DNA from: Ignavibacteriota bacterium
GTDB taxonomy: Bacteria > Bacteroidota > Ignavibacteria > Ignavibacteriales > Melioribacteraceae
DNA length: 64,000 nt
Assembly (NCBI GenBank): GCA_016708125.1
Contig: JADJGF010000001.1
Coordinates: 3,370,001 to 3,434,000, forward strand
Reading direction: 5' to 3'
In this document: positions 28,099 through 38,629 of the stretch, piece after piece
Layout of the letters: the number at the start of each line of letters is the position of its first letter
Numbering within the stretch: the stretch's first letter is position 1
Notes under the pieces: generated by a model
The model's database searches: none
Told to the model about the DNA's origin: nothing
Seen by the model: only the letters and a program-made list of their open reading frames with translations
Made by a program: the position numbers and the translations under genes

Positions 28099-31068
28099 AT
28101 GAAAAAACTTATAATACTATTCATTCTGCTTTTTACAATTTATACAAATGCTCAATCAATTTTAATTAATGAAGTAATGGCATCAAATAAAATTACGATA
28201 TTGGATGAAGACGGTGAACCATCGGACTGGATTGAACTTTATAACAATAGTGAAAATGAAATTAATCTTCAAAATTATTTCTTAAGTGATGATTCATTAA
28301 ATCTAAAAAAATGGCAGTTTGAGAATATGATTTTAGCTCCACGAGAATATCTTTTAATTTTTGCTTCCGATAAAGATACAGTTATGAATTATCATCATAC
28401 CAACTTTAAAATTAGTGCAAGCGGAGAAAAAATATTTCTAAGTGATTCCAGTCAAATTATTGATCAAGTTATTGTTCCGGCATTAACGGTTGATTTTTCT
28501 TATGGAAGAATATTTAATGAATTTAATAATTGGAAAATTCAAAATCCAACACCGGGCTTTGAAAATAACAATAACGAAATTATACAATCTGCTGATAGTG
28601 TAGTAGCATCACTGCCAAGTGGAGTTTATTCTTCTGCAATTTCTGTTGAGTTGTCCGCCGGAGATAGTGAAATTTATTTTACTCTTGATGGAAGTGATCC
28701 CGATTCAAATTCAACAAAATATACAGATCCAATTGATATTTCAAATATTACAATTTTGAAAGCGATAAGTTATAAGCAAAATCTTAAACCTTCGCTAATT
28801 AGCCATCATAGCTATTTTATTGGTGTTGACACGGACTTGCCCATTATTTCTTTAATAACCGATCCGGTTAATTTATTTAGTGATAGTATTGGAATTTATG
28901 CAAATGGTCCGGGTTGGACTCCAAACCCGCCGCATCATGGCGCAAATTTTTGGATGGATTGGGAACGTCCCGCACATGTTCAATTTTTTGATGATGATAA
29001 AAATTTAGGATTTTCAGAAAATTGCGGAATTGAAATTTACGGTGCTTACACAAGATCATTCGCACAAAAATCTTTTTCGGTAAAATTTAAAGAGCCATAT
29101 AATTCATCTGCACTTGAGTATGAATTATTTCCGGGATTTGACATTACAACTTTTAATTCCTTTATTTTGAGGAATTCCGGTAATGATTTTCAGTTCACTC
29201 ATTTCAGAGATGCGATGATGCAATCTCTGGTAAAAGATCTTGATATTGATTATTTGGAATATCGACCCGCGGCTGCTTACATTAACGGTGAGTATTGGGG
29301 AATATATAATATTCGTGAAAAAATAAGTGAACATTATATTGCAAATCGTCACGGAGTAAATCCGGATAGCATTGATATGCTTGAAGGAAATATGGAAGTA
29401 ATTCATGGCGATTCTTTGCATTATGCTGAGCTTATAAATTACATTAGCAATAATGATATGACCACCGATGAAGCATATAAATATATTGATAAAAAGATTG
29501 ATATAGATAATTGCTTACTTTATTTTGCTGCCGAAGTTTATTATAACAGTCAAGATTGGCCAGCAAATAATGTTAAATTTTGGCGTGAACGAAAAGAAAA
29601 TGGAAAATGGAAATGGAAATGGATATTATTTGATTTGGATTTTGGTTTTAATCTTTATGAAACATCGGGACAATCTGAAAATCATTTAACATATTTGTTA
29701 TCGGGAATTGAAACGCGTCCGGGTTCAAATCCGCCTTGGTCAACTTTACTTCCTAGAAAAATTTTAGAAAATCCTAAAATCAAAAATAAATTTATTAATC
29801 TTATTTCTGATTTGTTGAACTCAAACTTTAAAAGTGATCGTGTAGTAAGTATTATAAATCAATTGAAAAATCACTTAACTATTGAAGGACCAAAACATAG
29901 AACGAGATGGGGAATCAGCGATTTTACATTTAATGATCACGTGCAGAGAATGACTAAATTTGCACAAGAACGCCCAAATTATCTTCGTGGATTTGTTAGA
30001 AATTTCTTTGGTGCGGGGGAAGATGGGCTAATTACAATCAATTCAACGCAAGGTGGAAAAATTAAAATTAATTCTATAATTCTTGATCCGAATAATTATC
30101 CATGGAGTGGAAAATATTTTTTTAATGTTCCGATTGAAGCAGTCGCTATTCCAGATAAAGGTTACAAATTTGTTGGATGGAGTGAGGAAAATTCTTCAAC
30201 AGAAACTACAATAACTTTTAATGTTGCGCGTTCTACTTTTTTAACCGCAACTTTTTCTGTTGATAGTTCAACAGCGAAAGAAATTGTAATTAATGAGATA
30301 AATTATAATTCTTCGGATGAATTTGATTCAGGTGACTGGATTGAATTGTACAATAGAAAAGATTTTGAAATTGATTTAAGTAATTGGTATTTCTCCGATA
30401 GCGATTCATCGCACAAATTTATTTTTCCATCAGAGACTAAAATTGCTCCAAAGAGTTTTTTGGTGTTAGTAGAAAGCGACAGTTTGTTTACGAGTAAATT
30501 TCCCGAAGTTGAAAATTATTTAGGTGAATTAGGATTTGGTTTTAACGGTTCCGGTGAGTTTATGAAATTGGTAAATAAAAATGGAGAAATTATTGATTCG
30601 CTTACTTATGATGATAATTTACCTTGGCCGATTGAAGCTGACGGAAATGGAAATACATTAGAATTAGTTGATGCAGAAACTGATAACTCAGTTGGTGAAA
30701 GTTGGAAAGAATCAAGAAAAAATGGAACACCCGGAAAAGTAAATTCAGTTTTAGTTTCTATTAATGATGAAAATTCAGCCAATTTACCAAATCAATTTTT
30801 GTTGATGCAAAATTATCCTAATCCTTTTAATCCATTAACAATTATAGAATATTCAATTCCACTAAGCGATATTAGAGAAATATCAAATGTAAGTTTAATT
30901 ATATATGATATTTTGGGAAAAGTAGTAGAAGTTTTAGTGAACGAAAAACAAAATACTGGAAATTACAAAGTTGAATTTAATGGTGAAAATCTTTCATCCG
31001 GAATATATTTCTACACATTAAAATGTGGGAATTATATTCAATCAAAAAAAATGATTTTATTAAAGTAA
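28099..31068 (+). CDS. CotH-kinase-family surface protein with two lamin-tail domains and T9SS tail
   Basis: A 989-residue secreted protein. In order: signal peptide (TIYTNAQS); lamin-tail domain (INEVMASNKITILDEDGEP, DWIELYNNS); a chitobiase-C-like segment (EIYFTLDGSDPDSNSTKYT); a CotH-like core (IEIYGAYTRSFAQKSFSVKF, FILRNSGND, GEYWGIYNIREKI, WILFDLDFGFNL); a repeat-type beta domain (YKFVGWSEENS); a second lamin-tail domain (INEINYNSSDEF); and the T9SS domain (MQNYPNPFNPLT). CotH proteins are atypical protein kinases, also found attached to polysaccharide-degrading complexes. Here it lies inside the xylan operon, 46 bases behind the esterase and 12 before the next gene. Role in the locus unknown; it may be structural at the cell surface. 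Confidence 0.8.
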   Translation: MKKLIILFILLFTIYTNAQSILINEVMASNKITILDEDGEPSDWIELYNNSENEINLQNYFLSDDSLNLKKWQFENMILAPREYLLIFASDKDTVMNYHHTNFKISASGEKIFLSDSSQIIDQVIVPALTVDFSYGRIFNEFNNWKIQNPTPGFENNNNEIIQSADSVVASLPSGVYSSAISVELSAGDSEIYFTLDGSDPDSNSTKYTDPIDISNITILKAISYKQNLKPSLISHHSYFIGVDTDLPIISLITDPVNLFSDSIGIYANGPGWTPNPPHHGANFWMDWERPAHVQFFDDDKNLGFSENCGIEIYGAYTRSFAQKSFSVKFKEPYNSSALEYELFPGFDITTFNSFILRNSGNDFQFTHFRDAMMQSLVKDLDIDYLEYRPAAAYINGEYWGIYNIREKISEHYIANRHGVNPDSIDMLEGNMEVIHGDSLHYAELINYISNNDMTTDEAYKYIDKKIDIDNCLLYFAAEVYYNSQDWPANNVKFWRERKENGKWKWKWILFDLDFGFNLYETSGQSENHLTYLLSGIETRPGSNPPWSTLLPRKILENPKIKNKFINLISDLLNSNFKSDRVVSIINQLKNHLTIEGPKHRTRWGISDFTFNDHVQRMTKFAQERPNYLRGFVRNFFGAGEDGLITINSTQGGKIKINSIILDPNNYPWSGKYFFNVPIEAVAIPDKGYKFVGWSEENSSTETTITFNVARSTFLTATFSVDSSTAKEIVINEINYNSSDEFDSGDWIELYNRKDFEIDLSNWYFSDSDSSHKFIFPSETKIAPKSFLVLVESDSLFTSKFPEVENYLGELGFGFNGSGEFMKLVNKNGEIIDSLTYDDNLPWPIEADGNGNTLELVDAETDNSVGESWKESRKNGTPGKVNSVLVSINDENSANLPNQFLLMQNYPNPFNPLTIIEYSIPLSDIREISNVSLIIYDILGKVVEVLVNEKQNTGNYKVEFNGENLSSGIYFYTLKCGNYIQSKKMILLK

Positions 31069-31080
31069 AAATTTAAAAAT

Positions 31081-33024
31081 ATGAAAACAAAAAAACTTAA
31101 AAATATTATTTTAATATTCGTTATTGGTCTAACGAATTTAATATTTCCTCAAGTAAAATTACCAAAGTTAATTAGCGATGGAATGATTTTACAACGCGAA
31201 ACAGAAGTTAAAATATGGGGCTGGGCTTCAGCAAATGAAAAAATTGAAATCAAATTTCTAGACCATAATTTTAAAATAGTTGCAGATGGAAATGGAAATT
31301 GGGAAATAGTAATTGCTAAGCAGCGAGCTGGCGGACCTTACGAATTAAAAATATCTGCAAAAAATTTTATTGTGATTAAAGATATTTTATTTGGAGATGT
31401 TTGGGTTTGTTCGGGTCAATCAAATATGGAATTTCCAATGAAACGTGTGAGTTGGAATTATCCGGGTGAAATTGAAAAATCTGAAAATAATTTTATTCGA
31501 CAATTTGCAGTTCCTCAAAAATATAATTTTAAATTTGCCGAAAATGATTTTACAGAAGGAAGTTGGAAAAGTGCAAACCCGGAAAACACACCAAATTTTT
31601 CGGCAGTTGCATATTTTTTTGCAAAGAAAATTTACGAGAAATATAAAATTCCAGTTGGGATAATAAATGCAGGCCTTGGCGGTTCACGCATTGAATCTTG
31701 GATGAGTGAAGATGCTTTGCAAAAATTTCCACATCATCTAAATGAAGCTTTGATGTTTAGAGATGATAATCTAATTAAGAAAATTGAAGATTCTGATATT
31801 GCCCGTTCCAATGCCTGGTATAATTTGTTACGACAAAAAGATGAAGGTTATAAAGATCAAAAAAATATTTGGTACAACTCGGACTTGGAAATTAGTGACT
31901 GGAAAAAAATAAATGTTCCGGGTTATTGGGCTGATACTGAATTAGATAAAGTGAACGGAGTTGTTTGGTTTAGAAAAAATATTAATGTGCCATCAGAATT
32001 AGTTGGAAAATCTGCAAAATTAATTTTGGGGAGAATAGTTGACGCTGATTCGGTTTTTGTAAACGGAAAATTTGTTGGAACTGTTGGTTATCAATATCCG
32101 CCAAGAAGATATGAAATCCCGAAAGATATTTTAAATGTTGGTGAAAATAATATTACAATACGCGTTATAAGCAATGCTGGTATGGGTGGCTTTGTGCTTG
32201 ATAAAGATTATGAAATTGATTTTGATAATACTTCAATTAGTTTGGAAGGGGAGTGGAATTATAAACTTGGTGCAATAATGCCGGAATTGGGAAGTCAAAC
32301 TTTCATTAGATGGAAACCGATGGGTTTATATAACAGTATGATTTCACCCTTGCATAATTATAAAATTAAAGGATTTGCTTGGTATCAAGGTGAATCAAAT
32401 ACTTGGAATCCTTCTGAATATTCTAATCTTTTATCATCAATGATTTCTGATTGGCGGACAAAATGGAGCAATAATAATTTGCCATTCATCGTTATCCAAC
32501 TTCCAAATTTTATGGAAGAAAAAAATGAACCATCTGAAAGCAGTTGGGCAACTTTTAGAGAAGTTCAACTTGATGCATTAAAAATACCAAATATTGGTTT
32601 AGTTGTTACAATTGATTTAGGTGAGTGGAATGATATTCATCCATTAAATAAAAAAGATGTTGGTGAAAGATTGTTTCTTTCTGCGGAAAAAATTGCATAT
32701 AAAAATAATTCTCTAATTCATTCCGGACCAATTTATAAATCGATGAAAATTGAAGGGGGCAAAATCATTCTATCATTTGATAATATTGGCGAAGGGTTAA
32801 TTTCAAAAAATGATGAAGAACTTAAGGAATTTGCAATTTGCGGAAATGATAAAAATTTTATTTGGGCAAATGCAAAAATTGAAAATGATAAAGTTATTGT
32901 ATGGAATGAAAAAATTAAAAATCCAGTCGCTGTTAGATATGCTTGGGCTGATAACCCGAGTAAAGTAAATTTATATAATAGTGCTGGTTTGCCGGCATCA
33001 CCTTTCAGAACAGATAAGTATTAA
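31081..33024 (+). CDS. Sialate O-acetylesterase-like (SASA) carbohydrate acetylesterase
   Basis: A 647-residue secreted enzyme (signal peptide to about IFPQ, residue 24) with an N-terminal beta domain, then the SASA esterase core: catalytic Ser in VCSGQSNMEFP, the WYQGESNTW block, and the C-terminal Asp-His motif NDIHPLNKKDVG. A jelly-roll domain of about 140 residues (VVWFRKNINVP to IRVISNAGMGG) is inserted in the esterase fold, as in other members. Despite the family name, members in xylan loci act as acetylxylan esterases, which is the expected role here. It starts 12 bases after the CotH-family gene. Confidence 0.88.
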   Translation: MKTKKLKNIILIFVIGLTNLIFPQVKLPKLISDGMILQRETEVKIWGWASANEKIEIKFLDHNFKIVADGNGNWEIVIAKQRAGGPYELKISAKNFIVIKDILFGDVWVCSGQSNMEFPMKRVSWNYPGEIEKSENNFIRQFAVPQKYNFKFAENDFTEGSWKSANPENTPNFSAVAYFFAKKIYEKYKIPVGIINAGLGGSRIESWMSEDALQKFPHHLNEALMFRDDNLIKKIEDSDIARSNAWYNLLRQKDEGYKDQKNIWYNSDLEISDWKKINVPGYWADTELDKVNGVVWFRKNINVPSELVGKSAKLILGRIVDADSVFVNGKFVGTVGYQYPPRRYEIPKDILNVGENNITIRVISNAGMGGFVLDKDYEIDFDNTSISLEGEWNYKLGAIMPELGSQTFIRWKPMGLYNSMISPLHNYKIKGFAWYQGESNTWNPSEYSNLLSSMISDWRTKWSNNNLPFIVIQLPNFMEEKNEPSESSWATFREVQLDALKIPNIGLVVTIDLGEWNDIHPLNKKDVGERLFLSAEKIAYKNNSLIHSGPIYKSMKIEGGKIILSFDNIGEGLISKNDEELKEFAICGNDKNFIWANAKIENDKVIVWNEKIKNPVAVRYAWADNPSKVNLYNSAGLPASPFRTDKY

Positions 33025-33043
33025 AATTATTCGAGATAAATTT

Positions 33044-34957
33044 ATGTTATTCAAAAATTATATGGTAAAAAAATACTTCACTATATTTTTATTTTTGTCA
33101 TTTACAATTGCGTTTGCGCAATCTGTTTCTGTTAATGGAAGAATAACTGCCTCTAGAACTCCGGTAACAGAAGTTATGGTAACTTTTATTGATAATTCAG
33201 ATACGACGAAACAATATACTGCGTTTACAAATTCGCAAGGTTATTATTCAACAAGTATAATAACCTCAATAGAATCAGACGAAAAAAATATACCGACAAG
33301 TTTTAAGCTTGGACAAAGTTATCCAAATCCGTTTTCTTCAACAACCGCTATCCCTTATGCCCTGGATAAAGAATCAAATGTAAATGTTAACATTTATGAT
33401 ATTCTTGGAAGAGTTGTAAGAAAATTTGAAATTGGAATGGAATCTGTTGGAAGTCATAATTTATTCTGGAATGGAAAAAATAATTCCGGAAATTTAGTTT
33501 CAAACGGAATTTATTTTTATCAGTTTTTAGTAAATGGTGAATCACAAATAAAAAAAATGATTTTCAATAAAAATGGCAGCAACTCATTTGTAATTCCAAG
33601 AGGAAATATATTTTCTGAAAATCAATCTTTAACAAAATTAAACAATATAAAAATTACGGATACAACATCATTTACAATTCTCTTGAAAAATACAAATAAT
33701 ACAACGCCATTAATTGTTGAAAGCAAATTAGAAAATGTTTTTATAAGAAAAGATACATTAATAAATTTTGCCGTTACGTCAAGACCGGTTGCAATAGTTA
33801 ATTTGGATAGCTTACATCAAATTATTAGAGGATTTGGTGCATCAAATATTTTACTTTGGCGTCCGGATATGACAAATGCAGAAATTGAAACGGCGTTCGG
33901 AACCGGTGATGGACGGCTTGGGTTTAATATTCTTAGACTAATGGTTGAAGCGGATAGCAATCGTTGGGGATTGTATTTATCAACTGCTAAAAAGGCACAA
34001 GATATGGGAGCTTTAATTATTGCTTCACCTTGGCATACACCAAGTAATATGACTGAAACAGTAAATAGTGTAAGTAGAGTTAAACATGATATGTATGCTG
34101 ATTATGCAGAACATCTTAATAATTATATAAAATTTATGACATCAAACGGGATTGATCTTTATGGAATATCAATTCAAAATGAGCCCGATATTACTGATCA
34201 ATGGACAAGTTGGACATCTGCCGAGATTTTTGATTTCATGAAAAATTATGCCGATAAAATTGTTGGAACAAGAGTTATGGCACCGGAATCTTTTCAGTTT
34301 AAGGAGACATATTTAAATCCAATTTTAAATGATTCTGCAGCATGCGCAAATACTGATATAGTTTGCGGACATATTTACGGCGGCGGAATTGCTAAATATC
34401 CTTTAGCATTTGAAAAAGGCAAAGAAGTATGGATGACAGAATATTTAATAAATAGTCCCGGCAGCGGAGCAAATATGGATACATCTTTAACCGGAGCCAT
34501 GGCAACTGCGAAAAGTATAAATGATTGTATGCTAGTAAATATGAACACATACATTTGGTGGTATTTGGTTAGGTATTATGGACCAATTTGCGATGGAACT
34601 TATTTGAGAAAAGGTGAAGTAACTAAAAAAGGTTATGTGATGTCGCAGTATGCAAAATATATTCGTCCGGGATTTGTTAGAGTTGAAAGTAGTACTAGTC
34701 CGATGAATAGTACAATTATGGTGAGTGCATATAAAGATTCGGAAAGTGATAAGATTGTAATAGTTGCAATCAATAATTCAACGGCTGCAACTGAGCAAAA
34801 TTTTAGAATTCGTGGAGTAGGAGAAATTTCATTGCTTATTCCAATTACAACATCCGGATCAAAAAATTGTGAAAGCGGTACTGAGCTTACGGTTACTGAT
34901 GGAAATTTTAAATATAATATGGAACCACAGAGTATCACAACATTTATTACAAATTAG
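33044..34957 (+). CDS. GH30 subfamily 8-type glucuronoxylanase with an internal T9SS-like domain
   Basis: I start the gene at ATG 33044 (CGAGATAA upstream); ATG 33062 is an alternative, and a GTG at 32981 would overlap the preceding gene. About 637 residues: signal peptide; half of a carboxypeptidase-regulatory-like beta domain (VSVNGRITASRTPVTEV); a T9SS/FlgD-type Ig domain at about 84-178 (LGQSYPNPFSSTT, ending IKKMIFNKNG); the remaining beta half; then the GH30 barrel from about 249 (IIRGFGASN) with acid/base E380 (SIQNEPD) and nucleophile E466 (WMTEYL), and the C-terminal beta domain ending PQSITTFITN. The loop WWYLVRYYGP keeps an Arg where GH30_8 enzymes bind the MeGlcA carboxylate. It should cut xylan next to MeGlcA branches. 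Confidence 0.87.
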   Translation: MLFKNYMVKKYFTIFLFLSFTIAFAQSVSVNGRITASRTPVTEVMVTFIDNSDTTKQYTAFTNSQGYYSTSIITSIESDEKNIPTSFKLGQSYPNPFSSTTAIPYALDKESNVNVNIYDILGRVVRKFEIGMESVGSHNLFWNGKNNSGNLVSNGIYFYQFLVNGESQIKKMIFNKNGSNSFVIPRGNIFSENQSLTKLNNIKITDTTSFTILLKNTNNTTPLIVESKLENVFIRKDTLINFAVTSRPVAIVNLDSLHQIIRGFGASNILLWRPDMTNAEIETAFGTGDGRLGFNILRLMVEADSNRWGLYLSTAKKAQDMGALIIASPWHTPSNMTETVNSVSRVKHDMYADYAEHLNNYIKFMTSNGIDLYGISIQNEPDITDQWTSWTSAEIFDFMKNYADKIVGTRVMAPESFQFKETYLNPILNDSAACANTDIVCGHIYGGGIAKYPLAFEKGKEVWMTEYLINSPGSGANMDTSLTGAMATAKSINDCMLVNMNTYIWWYLVRYYGPICDGTYLRKGEVTKKGYVMSQYAKYIRPGFVRVESSTSPMNSTIMVSAYKDSESDKIVIVAINNSTAATEQNFRIRGVGEISLLIPITTSGSKNCESGTELTVTDGNFKYNMEPQSITTFITN

Positions 34958-35064
34958 AATTATTATTTTGTAGCAAAATATTATCATGCGTAAAATAATA
35001 TTGCAAAAATAGTTTCAACTAATAAAAACAATAAATTATTGTAAGAAAATTTTAGGAGTTATGA

Positions 35065-37938
35065 ATGGAAAAATTAAATAAAATAATTTTCCTTCTCTTA
35101 ATTATAATAAATATAAATTTTGCAGCAAGTGAAGATATTGTTTCAGAAACAAAATTATCAAATTCGTTTCCAATAGTTGAAAATAAAATTGCCTCACAAA
35201 TAATTATTAGTTCTTCTGATTTTCAAGGAGTTCATAAAGTTGCATCATGGCTTCAGAGTGATATTGAAAAAGTATCAAATGTTAAACCGGATATTTTGAT
35301 TGATGAATTTAAAAATGTCAGAAATGCAATTATTATCGGAACAATCAATCAAAGTAAAATTATTGATCAGTTAATTTCAGCAAGAAAAATAGACGAAAAT
35401 GAATTATTAAATAAGTGGGAAAAATTTGTAATTCAAATTGTTGAAAATCCTTTGCCAAATATTGAAAAAGCTTTGGTAATAGTCGGTAGTGATAAGCGCG
35501 GAACAATTTATGGAATGCTTGAACTATCTAAAATTATTGGTGTTTCACCTTGGTATTGGTGGGCAGATGTTCAAATAAAAAAGAAAGAAAATATTTATTT
35601 CAATAAATTATTTTACACAAATGGAGAACCAAAAGTAAAATACAGAGGAATATTTATCAACGATGAAGCGCCGGCACTTTCCGGTTGGGCAAATGAAAAA
35701 TTCGGTACGGATAAATTTAATCACAAATTTTATGAAAATGTTTTTGAATTAATTTTACGATTAAAAGGAAATTTTCTTTGGCCGGCAATGTGGGGAAGAG
35801 CTTTTTACGATGATGATAGTTTGAACGGAAAAATTGCAGACGAATTGGGAGTTGTAATCGGAACTTCGCATCATGAACCAATGATGCGTGCTCACGATGA
35901 ATGGCGAAGATATGGAAATGGTAAATGGAATTATGCAACGAATGAAAATGAGTTGAAAAAGTTTTGGCGTGATGGAATAAATAAGACTAAAAATTATGAT
36001 AAAATTATAACTCTCGCTATGCGCGGTGATGGCGATGAAGCAATGAGTGAAGATGCAAATGTAAGTTTACTTGAAAAAATTGTACATGATCAAAGAGAAA
36101 TTATTTATGATGAAATGCAAAAACCGTTGGAAGAAATTCCGCAAGTATGGGCATTGTATAAAGAAGTTCAAGAATATTATGATAAAGGAATGAAAGTTCC
36201 AGATGACGTTACAATTTTACTTTGCGATGACAATTGGGGGAACTTAAGAATACTTCCCAAACTTAACGAACCTAAAAGAAAAGGCGGATTCGGAATTTAT
36301 TATCATTACGATTACGTTGGTGGTCCGCGAAACTATAAATGGTTAAACACAAATCAAATTGAGCGCGTTTATGAGCAGATGAATTTAGCTTATTATTATG
36401 GTGCCGATAAAATATGGGTTGTAAATGTGGGTGATATAAAACCAATGGAATTTCCAATTTCATTCTTTTTAGATTTTGCATGGAATCCCACAAAAATAAA
36501 TTCTAAAAATTTAGATGAATTTTATATTACTTGGGTAAACGAGCAATTTGGTGAAAAGTTCCAAAATGAAATTGCAGAGGTTTTAAAATTATATACCAAA
36601 TATAGTTCGAGAAGAAAACCGGAATTATTATCACCGGAAACTTATAGTCTCACGAACTATCGTGAGTTTGAAAATATTGTGAAAGATTACAATACTTTAC
36701 TTATCAAGGCACAAACTATATACAATCAAATTCAAGATGAAAATAAAGATGCATTTTACCAATTAGTTTTGCATCCAGTGGAAGCTTGTGCAAACTTAAA
36801 TGAACTTTATTATATCGCCGCAAAAAATAAACTCTATGCAAAGCAAGGAAGAATTTTAACAAATGAATTAGCAAAAAAAGTAAAGGAATTATTTGAGAAG
36901 GATAAATCGATAACAAATTATTACAACAATATTTTAGCTGATGGAAAATGGAATCATATGATGGATCAAACCCATATTGGGTATACAAATTGGCAGCAAC
37001 CGGATTCCAACAAAATGCCGAATATAGTTGAAATTAATAATTCTGAAAATGCAGAAGGCGGAATATACATTGAAGGAAATGAGAATAGTTCAGAAACTTT
37101 AATTTTCCCCAGATATGATAATCTAAATCAACAAAATTATTATTTCGAGATTTATAATAAAGGGAAGAAATCTTTTGATTTCAATATTCTAAAAAGTGTT
37201 GAATGGATTAAACTTTCAAAAGTATTCGGAAGCATAAAAGATGAAGAAAGAATTTATGTTGAAATTAATTGGGAAAATATTCCAGATGGATTTCATAAAG
37301 AATTTATAACTGTAAAATCTTTAGATAAGGAATATAAAATAAATTTAGAAATTAATAATAATAGTTTGGTTGAAAATATATCGAATAGATTTATTGAGAA
37401 TAATGGAGTTATTTCAATAGATGCAGAGAATTTTAACAAGAAAATAAAAAATAATAAAATTGAATTTGAGATTATCCCAAATCTTGGGAGAACTGCTTTA
37501 AGTGTAATATCGGTACCGGTTTTTGAAACATTAGAAAAAATTACTAATGATTCACCACATTTAGAATATGATATATTTTCATTTTCAAAGGATAGTGCAA
37601 AAATTAAATTATATTTTTCCCCGACGCTAAATTTTACTAATAATACAAATGGAATTAGATATGCAATTTCTATGAATGATGAAATTCCACAAATTGTAAA
37701 TATAACATCAAATCCAAATCCACCGGATTTAAATTACGATAGAGTTTGGAATAAATGGGTTGCGGAAAATATTAATATTCAACAAACAAAACATTTCTTA
37801 AAAGAAAATGGCAATCATACTTTGAAGATTTGGTTAATTGATCCCGGAATTGTTCTGCAAAAAATTGTTATAGATTTTGGTGGATTAAAAGAAAGTTATT
37901 TGGGACCAGCAGAAAGTAAAATTTATAATTCAAATTAA
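35065..37938 (+). CDS. GH115 xylan alpha-1,2-glucuronidase
   Basis: A 957-residue secreted enzyme (signal peptide MEKLNKIIFLLLIIININFAA; ribosome site TAGGAG). It shows the GH115 succession of motifs: IVGSDKRGTIYGMLELS, VSPWYWWADV, KYRGIFINDEAP, LKGNFLWPAMWG, GTSHHEPMMRA, LAMRGDGDEAM, LLCDDNWGNLR and GGFGIYYHYDYVGGPRNYKW. The C-terminus (from about 780) is the family's beta domain, including DRVWNKWVAENI. GH115 enzymes release (4-O-methyl)glucuronic acid from internal as well as terminal xylose of the polymer. The corrinoid protein gene begins 17 bases after its stop, so release of MeGlcA and the methyl-transfer genes are transcriptionally coupled. Confidence 0.95.
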   Translation: MEKLNKIIFLLLIIININFAASEDIVSETKLSNSFPIVENKIASQIIISSSDFQGVHKVASWLQSDIEKVSNVKPDILIDEFKNVRNAIIIGTINQSKIIDQLISARKIDENELLNKWEKFVIQIVENPLPNIEKALVIVGSDKRGTIYGMLELSKIIGVSPWYWWADVQIKKKENIYFNKLFYTNGEPKVKYRGIFINDEAPALSGWANEKFGTDKFNHKFYENVFELILRLKGNFLWPAMWGRAFYDDDSLNGKIADELGVVIGTSHHEPMMRAHDEWRRYGNGKWNYATNENELKKFWRDGINKTKNYDKIITLAMRGDGDEAMSEDANVSLLEKIVHDQREIIYDEMQKPLEEIPQVWALYKEVQEYYDKGMKVPDDVTILLCDDNWGNLRILPKLNEPKRKGGFGIYYHYDYVGGPRNYKWLNTNQIERVYEQMNLAYYYGADKIWVVNVGDIKPMEFPISFFLDFAWNPTKINSKNLDEFYITWVNEQFGEKFQNEIAEVLKLYTKYSSRRKPELLSPETYSLTNYREFENIVKDYNTLLIKAQTIYNQIQDENKDAFYQLVLHPVEACANLNELYYIAAKNKLYAKQGRILTNELAKKVKELFEKDKSITNYYNNILADGKWNHMMDQTHIGYTNWQQPDSNKMPNIVEINNSENAEGGIYIEGNENSSETLIFPRYDNLNQQNYYFEIYNKGKKSFDFNILKSVEWIKLSKVFGSIKDEERIYVEINWENIPDGFHKEFITVKSLDKEYKINLEINNNSLVENISNRFIENNGVISIDAENFNKKIKNNKIEFEIIPNLGRTALSVISVPVFETLEKITNDSPHLEYDIFSFSKDSAKIKLYFSPTLNFTNNTNGIRYAISMNDEIPQIVNITSNPNPPDLNYDRVWNKWVAENINIQQTKHFLKENGNHTLKIWLIDPGIVLQKIVIDFGGLKESYLGPAESKIYNSN

Positions 37939-37955
37939 TATTCATTGAAATAATT

Positions 37956-38627
37956 ATGAGTGAACTTTTAGAAAGAATTAGCATTTGTGTAGAAAGAGGA
38001 AAAATAAATTCGAAATCTCCATACCCTAAAGATTTAGTTGGACAAGATGGAGCCGATGAAATAACGGTTCAAGCGTTATCAAAAAATATTTTACCCTCAG
38101 AAATTCTTACAGCTTGCAACAATGCAATGCAGAGAATTGGAAATCGTTATAGCCGAAATGAAGTTTTTGTTCCGGAATTACTTATGGCAGCAAAAGCTAT
38201 GCATGCAGTAATGGCACATTTAAAACCATATTTTAAAACCGGAGAAGTAAAATCCAAAGGTAAATTTATTATTGGTACAGTTGCCGGAGATTTACATGAT
38301 ATTGGCAAGAATTTAGTTTCAATGGTTGTGGAAGGCAATGGCTGGGAAGTAATTGATTTAGGCATAGATGTAAAAACTCATAAATTTATTTCCGCAATTG
38401 AAGCTAACCCAACCTGCATAATCGGATTGAGTGCTTTATTAACAACAACAATGGCAGATATGGCAGCCACAGTAAAAGAAATAAAATCAAAATTTCCAAA
38501 TAATATTGTAATTGTTGGAGGAGCTCCTTTATCAAAAGAAAGTGCTGAAAAAATGGGAGCAGATGGTTATGCTTCAAATCCTCAAAGCGCTATAACGTTT
38601 TTAAATGAAATTATTTCAAGGAATTAA
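37956..38627 (+). CDS. Corrinoid (cobalamin-binding) methyl carrier protein, MtaC/MtbC/MetH-type
   Basis: A 223-residue protein with the two parts of a methyltransferase corrinoid protein: a helical cap domain (residues about 1-95; RIGNRYSRNEVFVPELLMAA) and a B12-binding Rossmann domain. The base-off signature D-x-H-x-x-G is present as GDLHDIGKN, with H114 as the cobalt ligand; the supporting motifs IIGLSALLTTTM and IVGGAPLS follow. It shuttles a methyl group between two methyltransferases. The next gene, a homocysteine methyltransferase, starts 2 bases after its stop. Its position inside the glucuronoxylan operon suggests that the methyl source is a sugar methyl ether (inference). Confidence 0.93.
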   Translation: MSELLERISICVERGKINSKSPYPKDLVGQDGADEITVQALSKNILPSEILTACNNAMQRIGNRYSRNEVFVPELLMAAKAMHAVMAHLKPYFKTGEVKSKGKFIIGTVAGDLHDIGKNLVSMVVEGNGWEVIDLGIDVKTHKFISAIEANPTCIIGLSALLTTTMADMAATVKEIKSKFPNNIVIVGGAPLSKESAEKMGADGYASNPQSAITFLNEIISRN

Positions 38628-38629
38628 AA

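Noticed and set aside
32981..33043. Longer GTG start for the GH30 gene
   Set aside because: It would overlap the preceding gene and put a charged extension before the signal peptide; ATG 33044 or 33062 fits better.
34977..35002. AATATTAT/ATAATATT inverted repeat before GH115 as a terminator
   Set aside because: The stem is made only of A and T and is expected often by chance in such AT-rich DNA; the spacing does not prove an operon break.
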